A stretch of DNA of 64,000 nt. It comes from Neckera pumila. Lineage: Eukaryota > Streptophyta > Bryopsida > Hypnales > Neckeraceae. The notes beneath the pieces are model-generated. The model was not told the origin of the DNA, did not search any database, and saw only the letters and a program-made list of their open reading frames with translations. Location of the stretch: assembly GCA_963969595.1 (NCBI GenBank), contig OZ018411.1:8496501-8560500 (forward strand), read 5' to 3'. Of the stretch, positions 23,294 through 35,662 are shown in pieces. Position 1 is the first letter of the stretch. Every line of letters starts with the position of its first letter. The position numbers and the translations under genes are program-made.

Positions 23294-26076
23294 ACCCCTC
23301 GCCAACGGAAAACTTCTTTAACGCCAACTTCAACGCAAATCCCTTCTCTTCAACGCAAATTTCCTTTTTCTCAGTTCTTCTCTCGCAATGAAAAATCAAT
23401 CAAAGGATCCATGCACCGACCCGAGAGCTCCATTTTCTTAATCTGCCCATTCTTGTAAAAATTGTGTGGATTCCACAACAGTAGTGCACTAAAAATGTAG
23501 AACGGAAAGCACAGCCAGTGGATTTCGGATTCGTTCTGAGGCCTGATTCTGCGGCAGAATTAGGGTTTCGTGTCGAATGCAGGATTTCCCACATAACCGC
23601 GGAAAATTCATGCATTCTAGAAATGAAATTCATCCAAAATCTTTGGCCGTTGCTTTCTGTTGGCCATCAGAGTTTGTGGGAAAAAAATGTCCTAGTCGGT
23701 CCTTGCTAGTAGCAATTTTTTTCCATTACCCCCAATAATTAGTGTATTCCAAGTAAAGAGATGGAATATCTTTTATTTTGTGATTTATTTTGGAGTACAT
23801 TATAGTCTTGTAGTGCACAATTTGTTTTCTTTTTCTGTTTATATATCTTTTGAATCTTGTATTGTATAAAATGGCATCAATATAGAATATTTATAAAAAT
23901 AGGTGATAGTTTGTATATTTTTGAAGGAACTCAGTTTCAAAATACAAGAACTAAGGGGTTTTGAAGGGCAATCCTCAAGCAACCAGTCTTATATCTCCAA
24001 GCAACCAGTCTAAAGTTTTTATAACCATATTAACCATAATATATAAATAGGTACCTATCAAAAACTTATTAATTTTCATAGTGAAAATCAAAAAAGTGAG
24101 AGATGAAAAAAAAATGATAAAGTGCCAAATCATCATAAAATTGAATAGGAATAAAAGGCGTTGTGATACCTAAAAGGAATGTCATAGCCTCTCCAGCTTG
24201 ACAACAATCCTATAACCACATAGAATTTGACAAATGGATCTTGTATACAATAAGAATGTTGATTTTAGAATTTAAACTGCTTCATCTTGAAAGATGGTTC
24301 AAATGAATGTTTAATGGCTTGAAATCAATCTATTTACATATGATCATACTCAAAGGTTTTGAATTTTTCAAATTATACAATAACTTGTATACTACAATTT
24401 TTTATAAACAATTAGGGATTTTATTCAAATATTAAGATCACTATATATATCTCTCTCACAATGAACATGATCCAATAACTTATACAATTTTATAAACACT
24501 TGTATAACACTCTTCTAATTTATTTTCATTTACAATTATAAATCACATTTGTATTGTCAAATTGATTTTATAATGCAATGGACTTTCATTTGTTTAAATT
24601 TTCTATTTTTTTTTTAGTATAAGTAACTTTGCTATTGAGAATTGGCAAGTACCAGGACAAGTATAAAATACAAGACAATCTTATACTATAAGCCTAATAA
24701 TAAGTATGCACTTTTGAAAAATTGACACGTAGAACTTGAACCTTATCTTTTAGTTAGTATGATGTACTTTTTCCAATTATATTTTATAGGAATAATTTGA
24801 AGTACCAATATTATCAATTTAACCTAATATCGTTATGGTCAATGTTTCACTTTTATAGGTGGTACAACATTATTGTGAAGTAATAGTCAGAATGCCTAGT
24901 AGGTAGCTTTGACAAATTCTAATTAAAAATAACTTTTGAATATAGCTAAATTATACATTAAAGACATTATTTCAAGTCATAAAATGGAAAATTCATGGAA
25001 ACTATATATGAGTAAATAAGCTTATTATATTTGTTTAAGAGCAATTTCTACCTTAATTGTTAAAGAATTGATGAGTATATATAGACTTTTGGACAACTTT
25101 GAAACTGATTAGGCAATTGTAATGCCAATTCTCCAATTATATAGTTGAAATCTTGTGTAGTCCTATATACGGATTACTTGATTGTAAACCAAATTTCATC
25201 AAATCGGGATTGGTGGTTATAAAGTCATGTCCAATTTGGACTTTATTCCCAACAAAGGCAACTTCAACAACTACATAATCTTTTGATTCTATGTATTTTT
25301 TCATTCAATTTTTTTCAATTGAATCTAAAGAAAATTTCAAAGCATATCATTGACTTGCATAAGTTATGAGACACATGCATCTAATAAAGATGAATTTGAT
25401 AAATGAAACATACAAATACAAAGGTACTTGAAAAAGCTTTTCCTCAAAATTTAAATATAGATATCTTGCAATTAGTGAATTTTTCCACTTTGAAATTTTA
25501 ATCCAATAAGCTTCAAAGCATTAGCTAAATAATCTTACAATTGAAATATAATAAATTCAATTTAAAAAGTTATAATTGACATATTGAGTAATTATAAAAC
25601 AACTTTCACCTCACACTTCCTCGACAACATAGTCAAAAATTTGGATACTTATTGGCTTGTTGGACAATTTATAGAAGTTATAAGAGAAAATCACCTATTC
25701 TATCAAAAATTGATAAGTGAATAAAAAGAACACTTATTATGTAAAGACCTTTGTCCATATAGTATTGACTCCCTTTTCAATACAATACTATTCAAATGTC
25801 TTCACACATAGCTTTTATCAAAACAAAGATTCTTTCCATATGCAGCTACTACCTATCAGTATATTCATATGCAAAAGAAATTTTGTTTCTATCCATAACT
25901 ACTTGATAAGTCTTCCTTCCAACTCTAGAATGGAGAGAAAAACTTACAAGCCCGGAATTCATAACAAGGTAGTCTTTGTGGCCCATATTAGCTCATGGAA
26001 TTCCAATACAATTAATAATTATTTTGTCTTTCTACCATTCTTAGATTTTGGATAATCTTTAAAAAGCTTATTTTTT
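23294..26076. other. Upstream flank, then AT-rich intergenic DNA
   Basis: The first 400 bases are moderately GC-rich and may hold the promoter and 5' leader of the small minus-strand gene. From about 23700 on the sequence is strongly AT-rich, with no convincing ORF or element ends. Confidence 0.4.
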
Positions 26077-26826
26077 TTAACCCCTAAAGCCCCAAGGGTG
26101 TTTTCTGTCAAAAAACACTGAAAACTGCCATTTCTGCTGCGTTCACTTAGGAAACCCTTAAAAAAACATTTTTTTAAAATATAACTTTAGAATCTTGTAT
26201 TTCACTTCTCTAAGATCATGTGGTAAAAATTTCATCGAATTTGACTGTACGGATTGAACCATATGACCATTCAAAGTTTAGAAAAAAGTTTTTTTGAACT
26301 CTGCCCGACAGCTCTAGCTGCCTTTGACCGCCATTTATGGAAAAATTTTGCACTAAGGACTTTGAATAAAAAAAATCTCATGTATTGAGGATAATGTTAT
26401 ACATATGTCCACCAAAAATCACTTCAAAAAAATGTGTGGAACACATCCAAAAAAAATTTGAAATGACACAATGCCCTAGAAAATTGACAATACACTATCT
26501 TTTCTTGCTAGCAAGTTTTCTACCTCATAAATTCAATATATGAAAAATCTCAACGGTGGATTGAAAGATTTATTTTCCTTTAACAAACTCCCAAAAAAAA
26601 AAAAAAGAAAGAAAGAAAACTCTAATTTCTATTGAAATTAGAATGCTTTGGTGAGCCAAAGTCTTGTGGGCAATGACAAAAAAAGGGTCCCGGTTTGTTC
26701 CCCTGTGTTCCCGATATGTTCCCTACAGCGTTCCATTGCATGGGACCTCCAACTCACTACATCATCCATCTACAATGTACTCCATCCATCAAATGTTTCT
26801 ATCCAACTACTTCTCTATAAACTTCA

Positions 26827-27223
26827 AAAATTCATAACTAATTCCACAAATGTCCAAAAAATATGAAACGGCTTGGGTTAGATGCCATGTTCATTTTTCT
26901 TCCTTTGAGAATTTACTGAAAATTATTTCAAGCACTCCATCTTCTTCTAAAAGGCAATCAGCCCTCAAAAATAGCATACTTCCTTCTCTATGAACTTCAA
27001 AAATTCATAATTAATTCCACAAATGTCCAAAAAAATATGAAACGACTTGGGTTAGATGTCACTTTCATGTTTCTTCCTCTGAAATTCACTGAAAATTATT
27101 TCAAGCACTCCATCTTCCCATAAAAGGCAATCAGCCCTTGAAAACAGCATACTCCCTTCTCTATGAACTTCAAAAATTTATAATTAATTCCACAAAGGTC
27201 CAAAAAATATGAAACGACTTAGA
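26827..27223 (+). repeat. Tandem repeat, unit about 175 bp, 2.3 copies
   Basis: CATAA(C/T)TAATTCCACAAA followed by GTCCAAAAAATATGAAACG recurs near 26830, 27005 and 27177. Each unit also has ATTTCAAGCACTCCATCTTC and AAAAGGCAATCAGCCCT. A diverged single copy lies near 56140-56280. Confidence 0.85.
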
Positions 27224-27329
27224 TTAGCCCTAAAGGACCATTGTCCCTTTGGGGGACAAATGCGTTTTGGGGCATGTACCTACGGGCTGACATTTTCTCC
27301 TGATTTTTTGAAACTTTTTGTAGACGTGA

Positions 27330-27832
27330 AAACAATCAAAAAACTGTGAAAAATTCAAAAAGTGTCCAATGCTTCTACAATTTGACATGGAGGGGCCTAA
27401 TGTAGTAAGCCACATGCACACAAGTTTTTAGAACGTTCCACCCACCAAAGACAAAGTTGTGGCTATGTTTACTCAACTGTGACTAATGTGACCAATATCC
27501 CCAAGGGGTATTAGTCACATTAGTCACAGTTGAACCAATCTCCTAAAATGCATGCCTTCAAAGTTTGAAAACGGTCCCAAAACTTTCCAATAGTTTCAAC
27601 TAATCCTAAACAAACACCTCAACATATAAAATTAGAAAAGTCAATGCCAAATCCATTTTTAATTTTAATTTGGAATTAAAACAATCAAAAAATTGTGAAA
27701 ATTTCAAAAAGTGTCCAATGCTTCTACAATTTGACATGGAGGTGCCTAATGTAGTAAGCCACATGTACACAAGTTTTTAGAACATTCCACCCACCAAAGA
27801 CAAAGTTGTGGCTATGTTTACTCAAGTGTGAT
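27330..27832 (+). repeat. 155-bp direct duplication, copies about 348 bp apart
   Basis: AAAACAATCAAAAAACTGTG..GTGTCCAATGCTTCTACAAT..CCACCCACCAAAGACAAAGT..TATGTTTACTCAA is present at about 27330-27484 and again at about 27680-27832 with few changes. The hairpin at 27474 follows only the first copy. Confidence 0.9.
27474..27532. repeat. 28-bp-arm hairpin
   Basis: CAACTGTGACTAATGTGAC then CAATATCCCC pairs with GGGGTATTAGTCACATTAGT then CACAGTTG, with two mismatches and a 2-3 base loop. It contains internal repeats of GTGACTAATGTGAC type. It may be a very small inverted-repeat transposon or an extruded hairpin. Confidence 0.85.
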
Positions 27833-28508
27833 TATAATTGTGTACATAGAGTGATGTAATTTCTCAAATGTGAGTGAAATAATTGCACACGCTTCAATTT
27901 AGGTGCCACAAAGTCGATTCATGGCTTCTTGGTGCTCATGAAGTCAATTTTGAATGCAAATTATAGACTTTGGAGATTCTTCTCATTACCAAATTTGACC
28001 TACTTTTGTTTCAAATTTCACCCTAAACCCTGATTCAACGATGTAGAATTGACAAATTGAACACCCACAAATCCAAATTGAAGAATTGTCGTGAAATTGA
28101 AGCAGGGGCACAGAGGCGCGGCCTCATAGGCACCCGGCACCCCCTCTCCAACCAGGGGTTGGCGCTCACCTAAACCCACCCACCCACCTCTACCGTCCAA
28201 TGGGCGCCGACCAGGCACAGGGCAGGGTCTTCACCTGCTGCCCACCCCGGCCTGGTTCTGGCAGCCCAAAGTTTTGCTCGCCCTGAAGTCAACAAAAATG
28301 TGACAGCTCAGTCTGCCCTTAAATTGAAAAAGACTCATAAATTTTTTTTCTAGAATCCGATTGAAATAAAAATTACATATCCACAAAGCTCTCGCAAAAA
28401 TACACAACCTCTAAAAATCCCAAAAAATTTGACTTCATATTAAGACCATAGGTACCTGCCCGGACCCATTTTGTCCCCCGAGGGGACAACCGGTCCTTTA
28501 GGGGTTAA

Positions 28509-29097
28509 TTGGTCTTGACAAGTGAACACATATGGATAACTCATCTAACTTTTTCCATTATTATATTGATGTTTCATCAAAGAAAACTATAGAAAAAATG
28601 AAGGAACAAGAATCACATGCCCAGTTGTGAATAAATATTGACTTTACAATGATCTATGTGAAAAATGCAAAAGCCTCAACTAGGTTCCTTACAATAGTAT
28701 TTTTAGATGTTATCATTGGGTAGTGTACTACTCACCTCTAAAAATTTGTAAAAAATTGATTCTTGACTATGAATTCGCTTTTTTTTCCATTTTTTAATAA
28801 CAAAAATTGCATTTTTATTTCTACTACAAATCAAATGACAATCAAATGACAACTACAACACTCAAAATTGATCACTATTACTTTCAATTATTTCGGCTTG
28901 GTTACAATGTAAAAATGCACAAGAACACATACTAACCTACACGAGGGTGAAATTTGACATAAATTAAGTCAATTTTGTAAAAATAGGTGGCACATATCAA
29001 ACAATTTAGGTTGACATGGAAATTAATGAAATACTAATATGGAAATTTAATTTTGGCACTTGCTTGAGGAAATTGACCCTCACATAATGTATTGTGG
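28509..29097. other. AT-rich intergenic DNA
   Basis: No gene, terminal repeat or notable structure was seen. Confidence 0.5.
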
Positions 29098-29402
29098 ATA
29101 CCCCTCCTCCCCCCCAATGCCACTTTTTGCTATTGTACCTAGTTATTGCGTTATTGTTACAACCGTCAAATTTTCATATTTTTCTTGTTGGCAAGTGAAA
29201 GGAGGTTCCAATTGCACCAAAGAACACAACATTTGGATACAATACGCTAAAATTATGAAGGGTCAAAGTTTGTTTCGTACAGTAGAGGTTCTGAAATTGT
29301 TTCTTCTATAGAGGTACATATTGATGTTGGAGATGTACACAACATGATGATCAATGATAATAGTTTGGGGTCTCAGTGGTGCATTTGAGGTGCCCACCTT
29401 AA
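29098..29402 (+). repeat. Dispersed repeat family C, copy 1
   Basis: Shares ordered blocks with copies at 55585-55865 and, on the minus strand, at 61535-62220: GCCACTTTTTGCTA, TTGGCAAGTGAAAGGAGGTT, ACATTTGGATAC, GGGTCAAAGTTT, AGAGGTTCT and TACATATTGAT. No ORF or clear ends were found; it is probably an ancient non-autonomous transposon. Confidence 0.8.
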
Positions 29403-30089
29403 TATTGCAACTGTAGAAAGTGTAGACCAACCCTTTTTTTTTGGGCGAAATGGAGCTTGAAAGCACCATTTCATGGTGAAAATATTTTTTTCGCCAAAAA
29501 AGTTTCAATCCAATTTAAAATATGGATGAAATTGTTAAATTTGGATGAATTTGACTGAAAAGTGTTTTATGGTACAAAAAGATGGATGTACGAAGAAATA
29601 AAATGCTTCACCAAATTTTAAGTGATCGCCATCCTGGCCCTTTTTCAAAACCCCTAAAAAAAGGGCTGGTGTAGACCACTGGTGCCACTGTAGAACTACG
29701 GCAAACTGCCCCTGGGAATTTTTGGAAAGGGGGGACGGGCGGTTATTTGGAAGTTTGAGCTTCAGACAAGATGGGATCAAATGTCTACAGTGAGCCATTT
29801 TCAGTTGGCAGCCTTCTTCAAAACGGCATCAAATTCTCGCCCCATGCTGCCTCTGGATATTATTCATTCTTGTAATTTATGGTGCATCACGCCACCACCC
29901 CTACGAGGATATGTGTAAAAATTTGCCCCTATTTTATGGTCGGTTAATTTTGTAGCTCTCTAATGATCCTAGATATTTAGAATTCGTGCATGAGTTTTAG
30001 ATATTTCGTCCTAGATATTTAGAGTGTGTGCATGAGTCCAAACTTCAAACATAAGGAGAAGTACGTTTTTGCATACATTGTTGGATAGA
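29403..30089. other. Intergenic, no gene recognised
   Basis: It contains a 28-bp direct duplication (TCCTAGATATTTAGA..GTGCATGAG at about 29968 and 30009). Nothing coding is recognised. Confidence 0.45.
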
Positions 30090-30317
30090 TTAACCCTGTA
30101 AGGACGGGCTACTCTCCGCGGAAATCATCCTTTTTGATACAGTGTGCATCGTCTACTTTAAGAAAACCAAAAGTATTCATTCGAGGACAAGCTACTGTGC
30201 AAGGCCTCCCTATTTTGCACAAAATCCCAAGGATGAACAATCAGTCTTCTGTCCTACATGCAAAGATTCTTTGTCATTCGTCGGAAACTTAGTGTTTGCG
30301 GCAGCATTACAGGGTTA
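30090..30317. mobile_element. Second TTAA-flanked MITE type, 228 bp
   Basis: TTAACCCTGTAAGGACGG on the left and CATTACAGGGTTAA on the right give an 8-bp perfect inverted repeat (CCCTGTAA) flanked by TTAA on both sides. It is more GC-rich than its surroundings and shares no body sequence with the longer CCCCTAAAG family. TTAA target plus a CCC-start terminal repeat is the piggyBac-superfamily pattern. It is seen only once here, so the borders rest on the repeats alone. Confidence 0.65.
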
Positions 30318-30549
30318 AGGGGCACCCTGAAAATCTTGGGTAGACGTTGCAAGTGATCTTTTGTGAGCTTCAATGGCATGGTCTCTATTGTGACCCAGAA
30401 AGCTACTCCTTAAGTGGCGGTTGATTAGGTAGGCAAGCCATTGAATGCACCCTACTAGCTTGAACTACACTACATCACCTTGCCGCTTCACCGTGCTCAA
30501 ATCTCACCATCATCACCAAACTTCTAACCAAAAAAATAATCAAAGCATT

Positions 30550-31775
30550 CACTAGAAGAAAACCGTGTTTTTTTTATGTCAAACCTTGACATGTGATGTT
30601 GTTTGTAGACATCAGAATGTCAGAGTGTTGATGGATGAGAAGGGTGATTTCCATAGATGTTGCAAAATGCAGTGGTAAATTACTGCCAAAACACGTTGAT
30701 GTTATCATTGACATTTATGTTTTATTTGACATAAATTCAAACATAGTGATGTTTTTTTGGACATCCAAAAAAAGAAAGTATTGCCACATCAACAAGAAAA
30801 TGCATTTTGACTAAAGATAAGTCTGTAAAACTATAAAAATATTGCGGGCTATGAAAAAACGGTGACCAGATGTGAAAAATTTAAGGGAAGGGCAGCCACA
30901 TGGCATACTTTGCAAAAAAAGGGATTGGAATGGATGTATACCATGGATGAAAAGGGAAGCTCTTATATAAGCGGGGTGGTAGGAAGTAAGGCAAACCATA
31001 TGGGATATATAAAATAAGAACTACGCTCAACGTATAATGTTTGAAATAACATCTAAATGTCTAAAATAACATCCAGATGTCTAGCGATCAAGCTTCCATC
31101 TTTAGATTATCCCATATCGTTTATCTAACCACGGACGGACAAGAGATTTCATTATAAATACATCCCCTCCACCCTTCATTCTCACTAATTATTAATGAGG
31201 TAATTCCTTTACTTTGCCATCAAAATTCTTTTGTAGTAGATGGTAAATTTCTTTAACTTTTGTTGATTTTGACAATTTATTTATTTATTACTTTCTTTTA
31301 AATTTTATTTTGCTGACCCTACCATGTGTGTATAGTATGTACCATTTGATGTCTCAAAAAGTATCTATATGTCTAAGTTGACATCTCAAAATATTATTTG
31401 AAAAATTTTAAATGACATAAAAATATGCTGACTAGGCATACCACATCATCCTTGTTGGATGCCACATCATGTTTCCCGCGGCCATGTTAATTGCCATATC
31501 ATGCACGGGATGGATAAAAAAAAACATACATGGCCAATTGATGCCTACGTGTCGCACAGTTGGCAGCCATATGGCACAAATTCCAGCAACTCCGGATCTG
31601 ATGTTACTTCAAACACTACATGCTTAACATCCAATGTTATGCTGTCATGGCGGATGTTTTTACCCTGTCAACTTTGACACAATTTTTTGGACATCAATGT
31701 TGACGATAGTTGATGTCAAATTCAATATTTAGATGCAAATTTTTGACACCAGAAAAATACGGTTTTCTTCTAGTG
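30550..31775. mobile_element. Non-autonomous CACTA element, 1226 bp
   Basis: Terminal inverted repeats CACTAGAAGAAAACCGTG and ATACGGTTTTCTTCTAGTG are flanked by a perfect ATT duplication (30547-30549, 31776-31778). The interior is rich in ACATC(A/T) and GATGTC subterminal words, typical of En/Spm elements. It has no transposase. The centre, including a block with CATCAAAATTCTTTTGTAGT, matches the element at 58846-60297 in the opposite orientation, so both belong to one family. Confidence 0.93.
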
Positions 31776-34408
31776 ATTCTTTGACCAAAAATGACTTTGC
31801 CTTTGGGGCTTGTTGAACATTTGCGCAACGGTTCAATTCGGTGCAAGAATGTCTAATTCTAGGTTCATGCCCAGAGGTCTGATTTTGGCGAGCCTAAATT
31901 TCCATCTTCCCTTGGTGCCCTCACAATGGAAAAACCTAGGCAACACGGCCCAAATCTTTGGCATCCTAGATCCATATTCCATTCAACAATGTGGATGTTC
32001 TAAAGGCCATAGAGTTAAATTTGCCTCCTATTTTGTTGTTTCCTATTGGCCCCTTCTTTCCATGATCAGTGATAATCTATAAGTACATAAAGTACACACC
32101 TTGAAAATATCAACTCTAAATATAACAATATTCAACCATGGCAAAAAGATATCTTTGGCTTCATGAATATTTTATGTTTGAGAAGATCAAGTAGAAATTT
32201 CCATTGAAATAAAGATCTTATATTTGTCAATTAATATCTCATCATTAATTCTTCAATGTAATATCTTCTCTCACATGCATGATATAATTTCTTATTCCAT
32301 CTTTACTTGTTAGTTGAAAATTCAACTTTTGACAAGTGATGAATATTCTATCTCTTTTTCAACTATCAAGACTAAAGAAGAACCTTTTATTTTGGTGAAT
32401 AATCACTAGTGTAAATATGCTACAAAAAATTGACCACAACTAGTCTAATTGATCATGTAAGTTTTTTATGTGTCATTTTCCTAGTCTAACCAAACTACAT
32501 TCTAGTACCAAATGTTTCGAATAAGAATCCAAATTTGGAAGATTTATCATTTATTTATATATGATGAATTAACCAGTTTTCTCTAAGTAAAATTTTTGAA
32601 GTTGTGCACCTAAAGTCTACAATGTAACATGAGCATACATCATGCTTGAAGATCAACCATGGCTTGTTAAACAATCAATGCAAGAGACTATCCCCTAAAA
32701 AGAGACATCCCCTTCCTTCTCCTTCAATTGAATTAAATAAAACCTCAACCACCTTCCAAAGCCATCAATCTGAAAATTTTGAATTAAACCTCTACCGTTG
32801 ATGATCTCTGTAAGTAGAGAGATTTAGACAATGGATGTATATATAACGAACTTGTTTGGAATTCCCTGTGATTGATGTAGAAATTTTGTCGTTTTTCCCT
32901 GCCAATTCCAATGTTTCCCGGTGTTCTAATGTCATTAAGGAGTAGATCTTCAAAAAATTCATGTACATAAGGAAATTGTGGTTTTTTTTTTAAGGGCTTT
33001 TCATAAATTCTCTCCAAATCCCTTGTTTGCAATCCAAATTGGTAGATTTTGCAACACATTTATACATCATACATTTCAATATTGTTTCCACCTATTATTT
33101 GGTGGATTTTAGAAGATGCAATTGTCCCATATCGGTTGTCAAGGGTACCATGAGGTTGGACACATAAGACTTCTAAGTCCTCGAATATATAATTAATATA
33201 TTTTATTCATAGAAATCTAACATTTCATGAGATTGTATATTTTAGAACCTACGATTTTACTAAATATGAAATTACTAAATGTTTTATCAAATGAAATCTA
33301 CATATTACTAAAATTTTAAACGCTTGAAATCTAGAATGGGTGAAGATCAAAAAAATTGAAATGTACAAATCAATAAGATTCAAATTCAAATCTACATATA
33401 CTGAGATTTGAGATTGCAAAATCTATAAATTGATTTGATTATGTGCATTAAAAATCTATAATAAATTTAGATTTTACAGGCATAAATCTACATTCTAGAA
33501 TATTGAATTTCTTAAGTTGAGTCGATTTGGTGGTGGGAGACGTTGGTGAATAACACTGAAAAATACACAAATTCTCCCTTGATAAAATTCCACATCTCAC
33601 ATTTCCCTGTGAGAGCCACATTCCCTATGTCCTGAAAAAACATTTGAATTCTATCATTAGAGGAGGGGATTTTCAATAGAATGCCTGCAGGGAATTTGAA
33701 AAACGTTTCTTGCGATATTAGGATCACAACTTTGTCTCTCTCATATGTGTAGCATACCTTAGTCATGTGCAAGGCATCTAGCTAGAGCCTATGCATTAGA
33801 TTTGGAGGCTTCTCACTCCTTTTGCAATTTTGCCATGCGGCCATCTCTTGGCAAGATTCTGTGATGTTTCTTTTCTTTTCATGGTGTTTTTTCTTATTTG
33901 GGTGTGTGGCGTTCTTGAGCTTTGAAGGTTTTCTTCTGTTTGCACAAATGTGTTCTTGTGTTTTGATTGGTATCTAGGTTGTCTAGAACTTGAGGTCTCT
34001 GAAGCGCACCTCTGCCCTTTGCAACACTCTTCCATCTAGTAGCTCCCACATGGAGCTTCTCACTCCTTGTGTACCTCTACCATGCATCCATCTCGTGAGG
34101 TTTAGCAATATTTATCTTGTTTTCATGACTTGTTTTCTCTTGTCTAGGTGTGTGGGAGCAAACATGGCACTATTTGATTTCATGCTGTTGTGTCTAGGGT
34201 GTGTATGCTATGAGATATCTTTATAGCAAGTTTTGGTGTGCGGAGTGTCTAAATTTCAATTGATTTTTTTTAAAAATTGAGGTTATTATTCATGTTCATG
34301 TTGTGGTAAGCATGGCACTATTGACATCTTTCTCATGTTTTGCAGCTTTACATCTTCTCTTTTGTTTCTTGCAATTTTTGTAGCAGTAAGAACAATAGAT
34401 ATTCAAAC
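31776..34408. other. AT-rich intergenic DNA
   Basis: No gene is recognised; the 91-codon minus-strand frame near 32784-33059 has no known motif. The phrase TGTCCCATATCGGTTGTC at 33124 resembles the start of some plant LTRs, but no partner LTR is seen. The CTAG- and AAATCTA-rich stretch 33200-33500 has low complexity. Confidence 0.4.
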
Positions 34409-34410
34409 TA

Positions 34411-34622
34411 CACTAATGATGGTAAATAGTGTTACGTACACTAATTGATTTTAAAATGTTATATTATTCTTCATGAACATTTTTACCAAGAGCATAGGTA
34501 TTGATATGTTCCAAAGTTGCGGTTTTCGATGAATGTTGTTGGTAAAAATACTCATCAAGAGTATTAATTTATGACATTTTGAAAGCAAGTAGTGTGGGTC
34601 ACACTAAACACCATCATTAGTG
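34411..34622. mobile_element. 212-bp MITE with TA target duplication
   Basis: The inverted repeats are CACTAATGATGGT and ACCATCATTAGTG, perfect over 13 bp, flanked by TA on each side (34409-34410, 34623-34624). AGTGT/ACACT words recur subterminally. TA duplication suggests Tc1/mariner-like mobilisation; a degenerate CACTA element is the alternative because of the CACTA start. Confidence 0.8.
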
Positions 34623-35662
34623 TAGCTCTAAACCTACCAAATGATGGTATTTGTTATTTGGGGGCATTGGAGGGCCATTTCAGGCCCGTTCTCCAATTTG
34701 TTCCCGATACAGAGAAGGAACGTCCATTGTTGTCAGAATCCTAAAATAAATAAATAAAAAATAAATAAAAATAAAAAATTGTTTTTGAAATTAAAAAATA
34801 AAGTTTGAATAAAATAAAATAAAAATAAAAATGAAGTGGCCGAAGTTTGGCCATGTCACGCTATTGCATTGCTGTGGCATAGTGCAACGCGTTCCTTGCA
34901 ATCAAGAACTCGCAGCCCTCTGCGTGGTCCAAATCCCATCTAATGCTGTAGTATACAAAATAGAACAAACCATGTCATTTTTGAAATTTTTTTTCCTTTT
35001 CGTTTGGATCAAACCAGAATGAAATTTCCATTCCATTGCAAGCCGGGTCACTCAGTTGCGCCGCAACCCCAACAGTTGTGGAGCTTTTGCTTGAGATATT
35101 GCTGCATGCAGTAGCACATGCACTCCTTGTTTTTCAATACTTAAGCGTATTTTTTAGAGCGCTCATCATGAAAGGCCAGTGGCAGTACAACAAGCCTGCT
35201 ATTTCACAGCTGCAACACAAAATTGGCTAATAATGTGCCAAAAATGTTTTGTTAATTGGAGTACTAGATGGACATCGACTTAAGTTATTAAAGTTTGATT
35301 CCAAATGACTATTGAAACAGCTTGCAAATGGCTGTAAAGCAAGCAAAGGGAAAGGAGAGCATCTTTAGGCCAAAGCAAGCAAGATGTGGAGTTCGTGGTG
35401 GGGAGGCCGGAGATGCTTTGCTTGACATTGAAATTTTGTAAACAGTGAGTGACATTAGTGACCAGGCCCACTTGTAGTAGAGAGAATGGTTTGGGTCAGA
35501 AATGCAGTCTTGGGCTGATATTGGCTTGGTCACTATCTCCTCAAAAGAGACAAGACTGAAAAATCATGATTTGGTTTGTGAAATGACGAACTTGGCTCAT
35601 CACACTACAGTGACAATTGCTGTTGCTGTAAGAGCAAGGCTTCGGTCCGCAGGAGGAGTAAC
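34623..35662. other. Intergenic, no gene recognised
   Basis: It includes an AAATAAA-rich low-complexity tract (34742-34830) followed by about 800 bases of average composition. No protein motif is seen in the short ORFs. Confidence 0.4.

Larger units (their letters stand above)
26077..28508. mobile_element. Composite TTAA-element locus, copy 2
   Basis: It begins TTAACCCCTAAAGCCCC with the family's L-type end (TCTGTCAAAAAACACTG). The right border is an R-type end, GGTCCTTTAGGGGTTAA. At 27224 a second R-type end lies in inverted orientation (TTAGCCCTAAAGGACC, target slightly mutated), so 27224-28508 could be a distinct element with two R ends. A tandem array, a direct duplication and a hairpin lie inside and are listed separately. 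A GC-rich patch (28090-28290) is open on the minus strand, but no product is recognised. Confidence 0.65.

Noticed and set aside
33124..33200. Possible LTR start (TGTCCCATATCGG)
   Set aside because: No second LTR, primer-binding site or target duplication found nearby.
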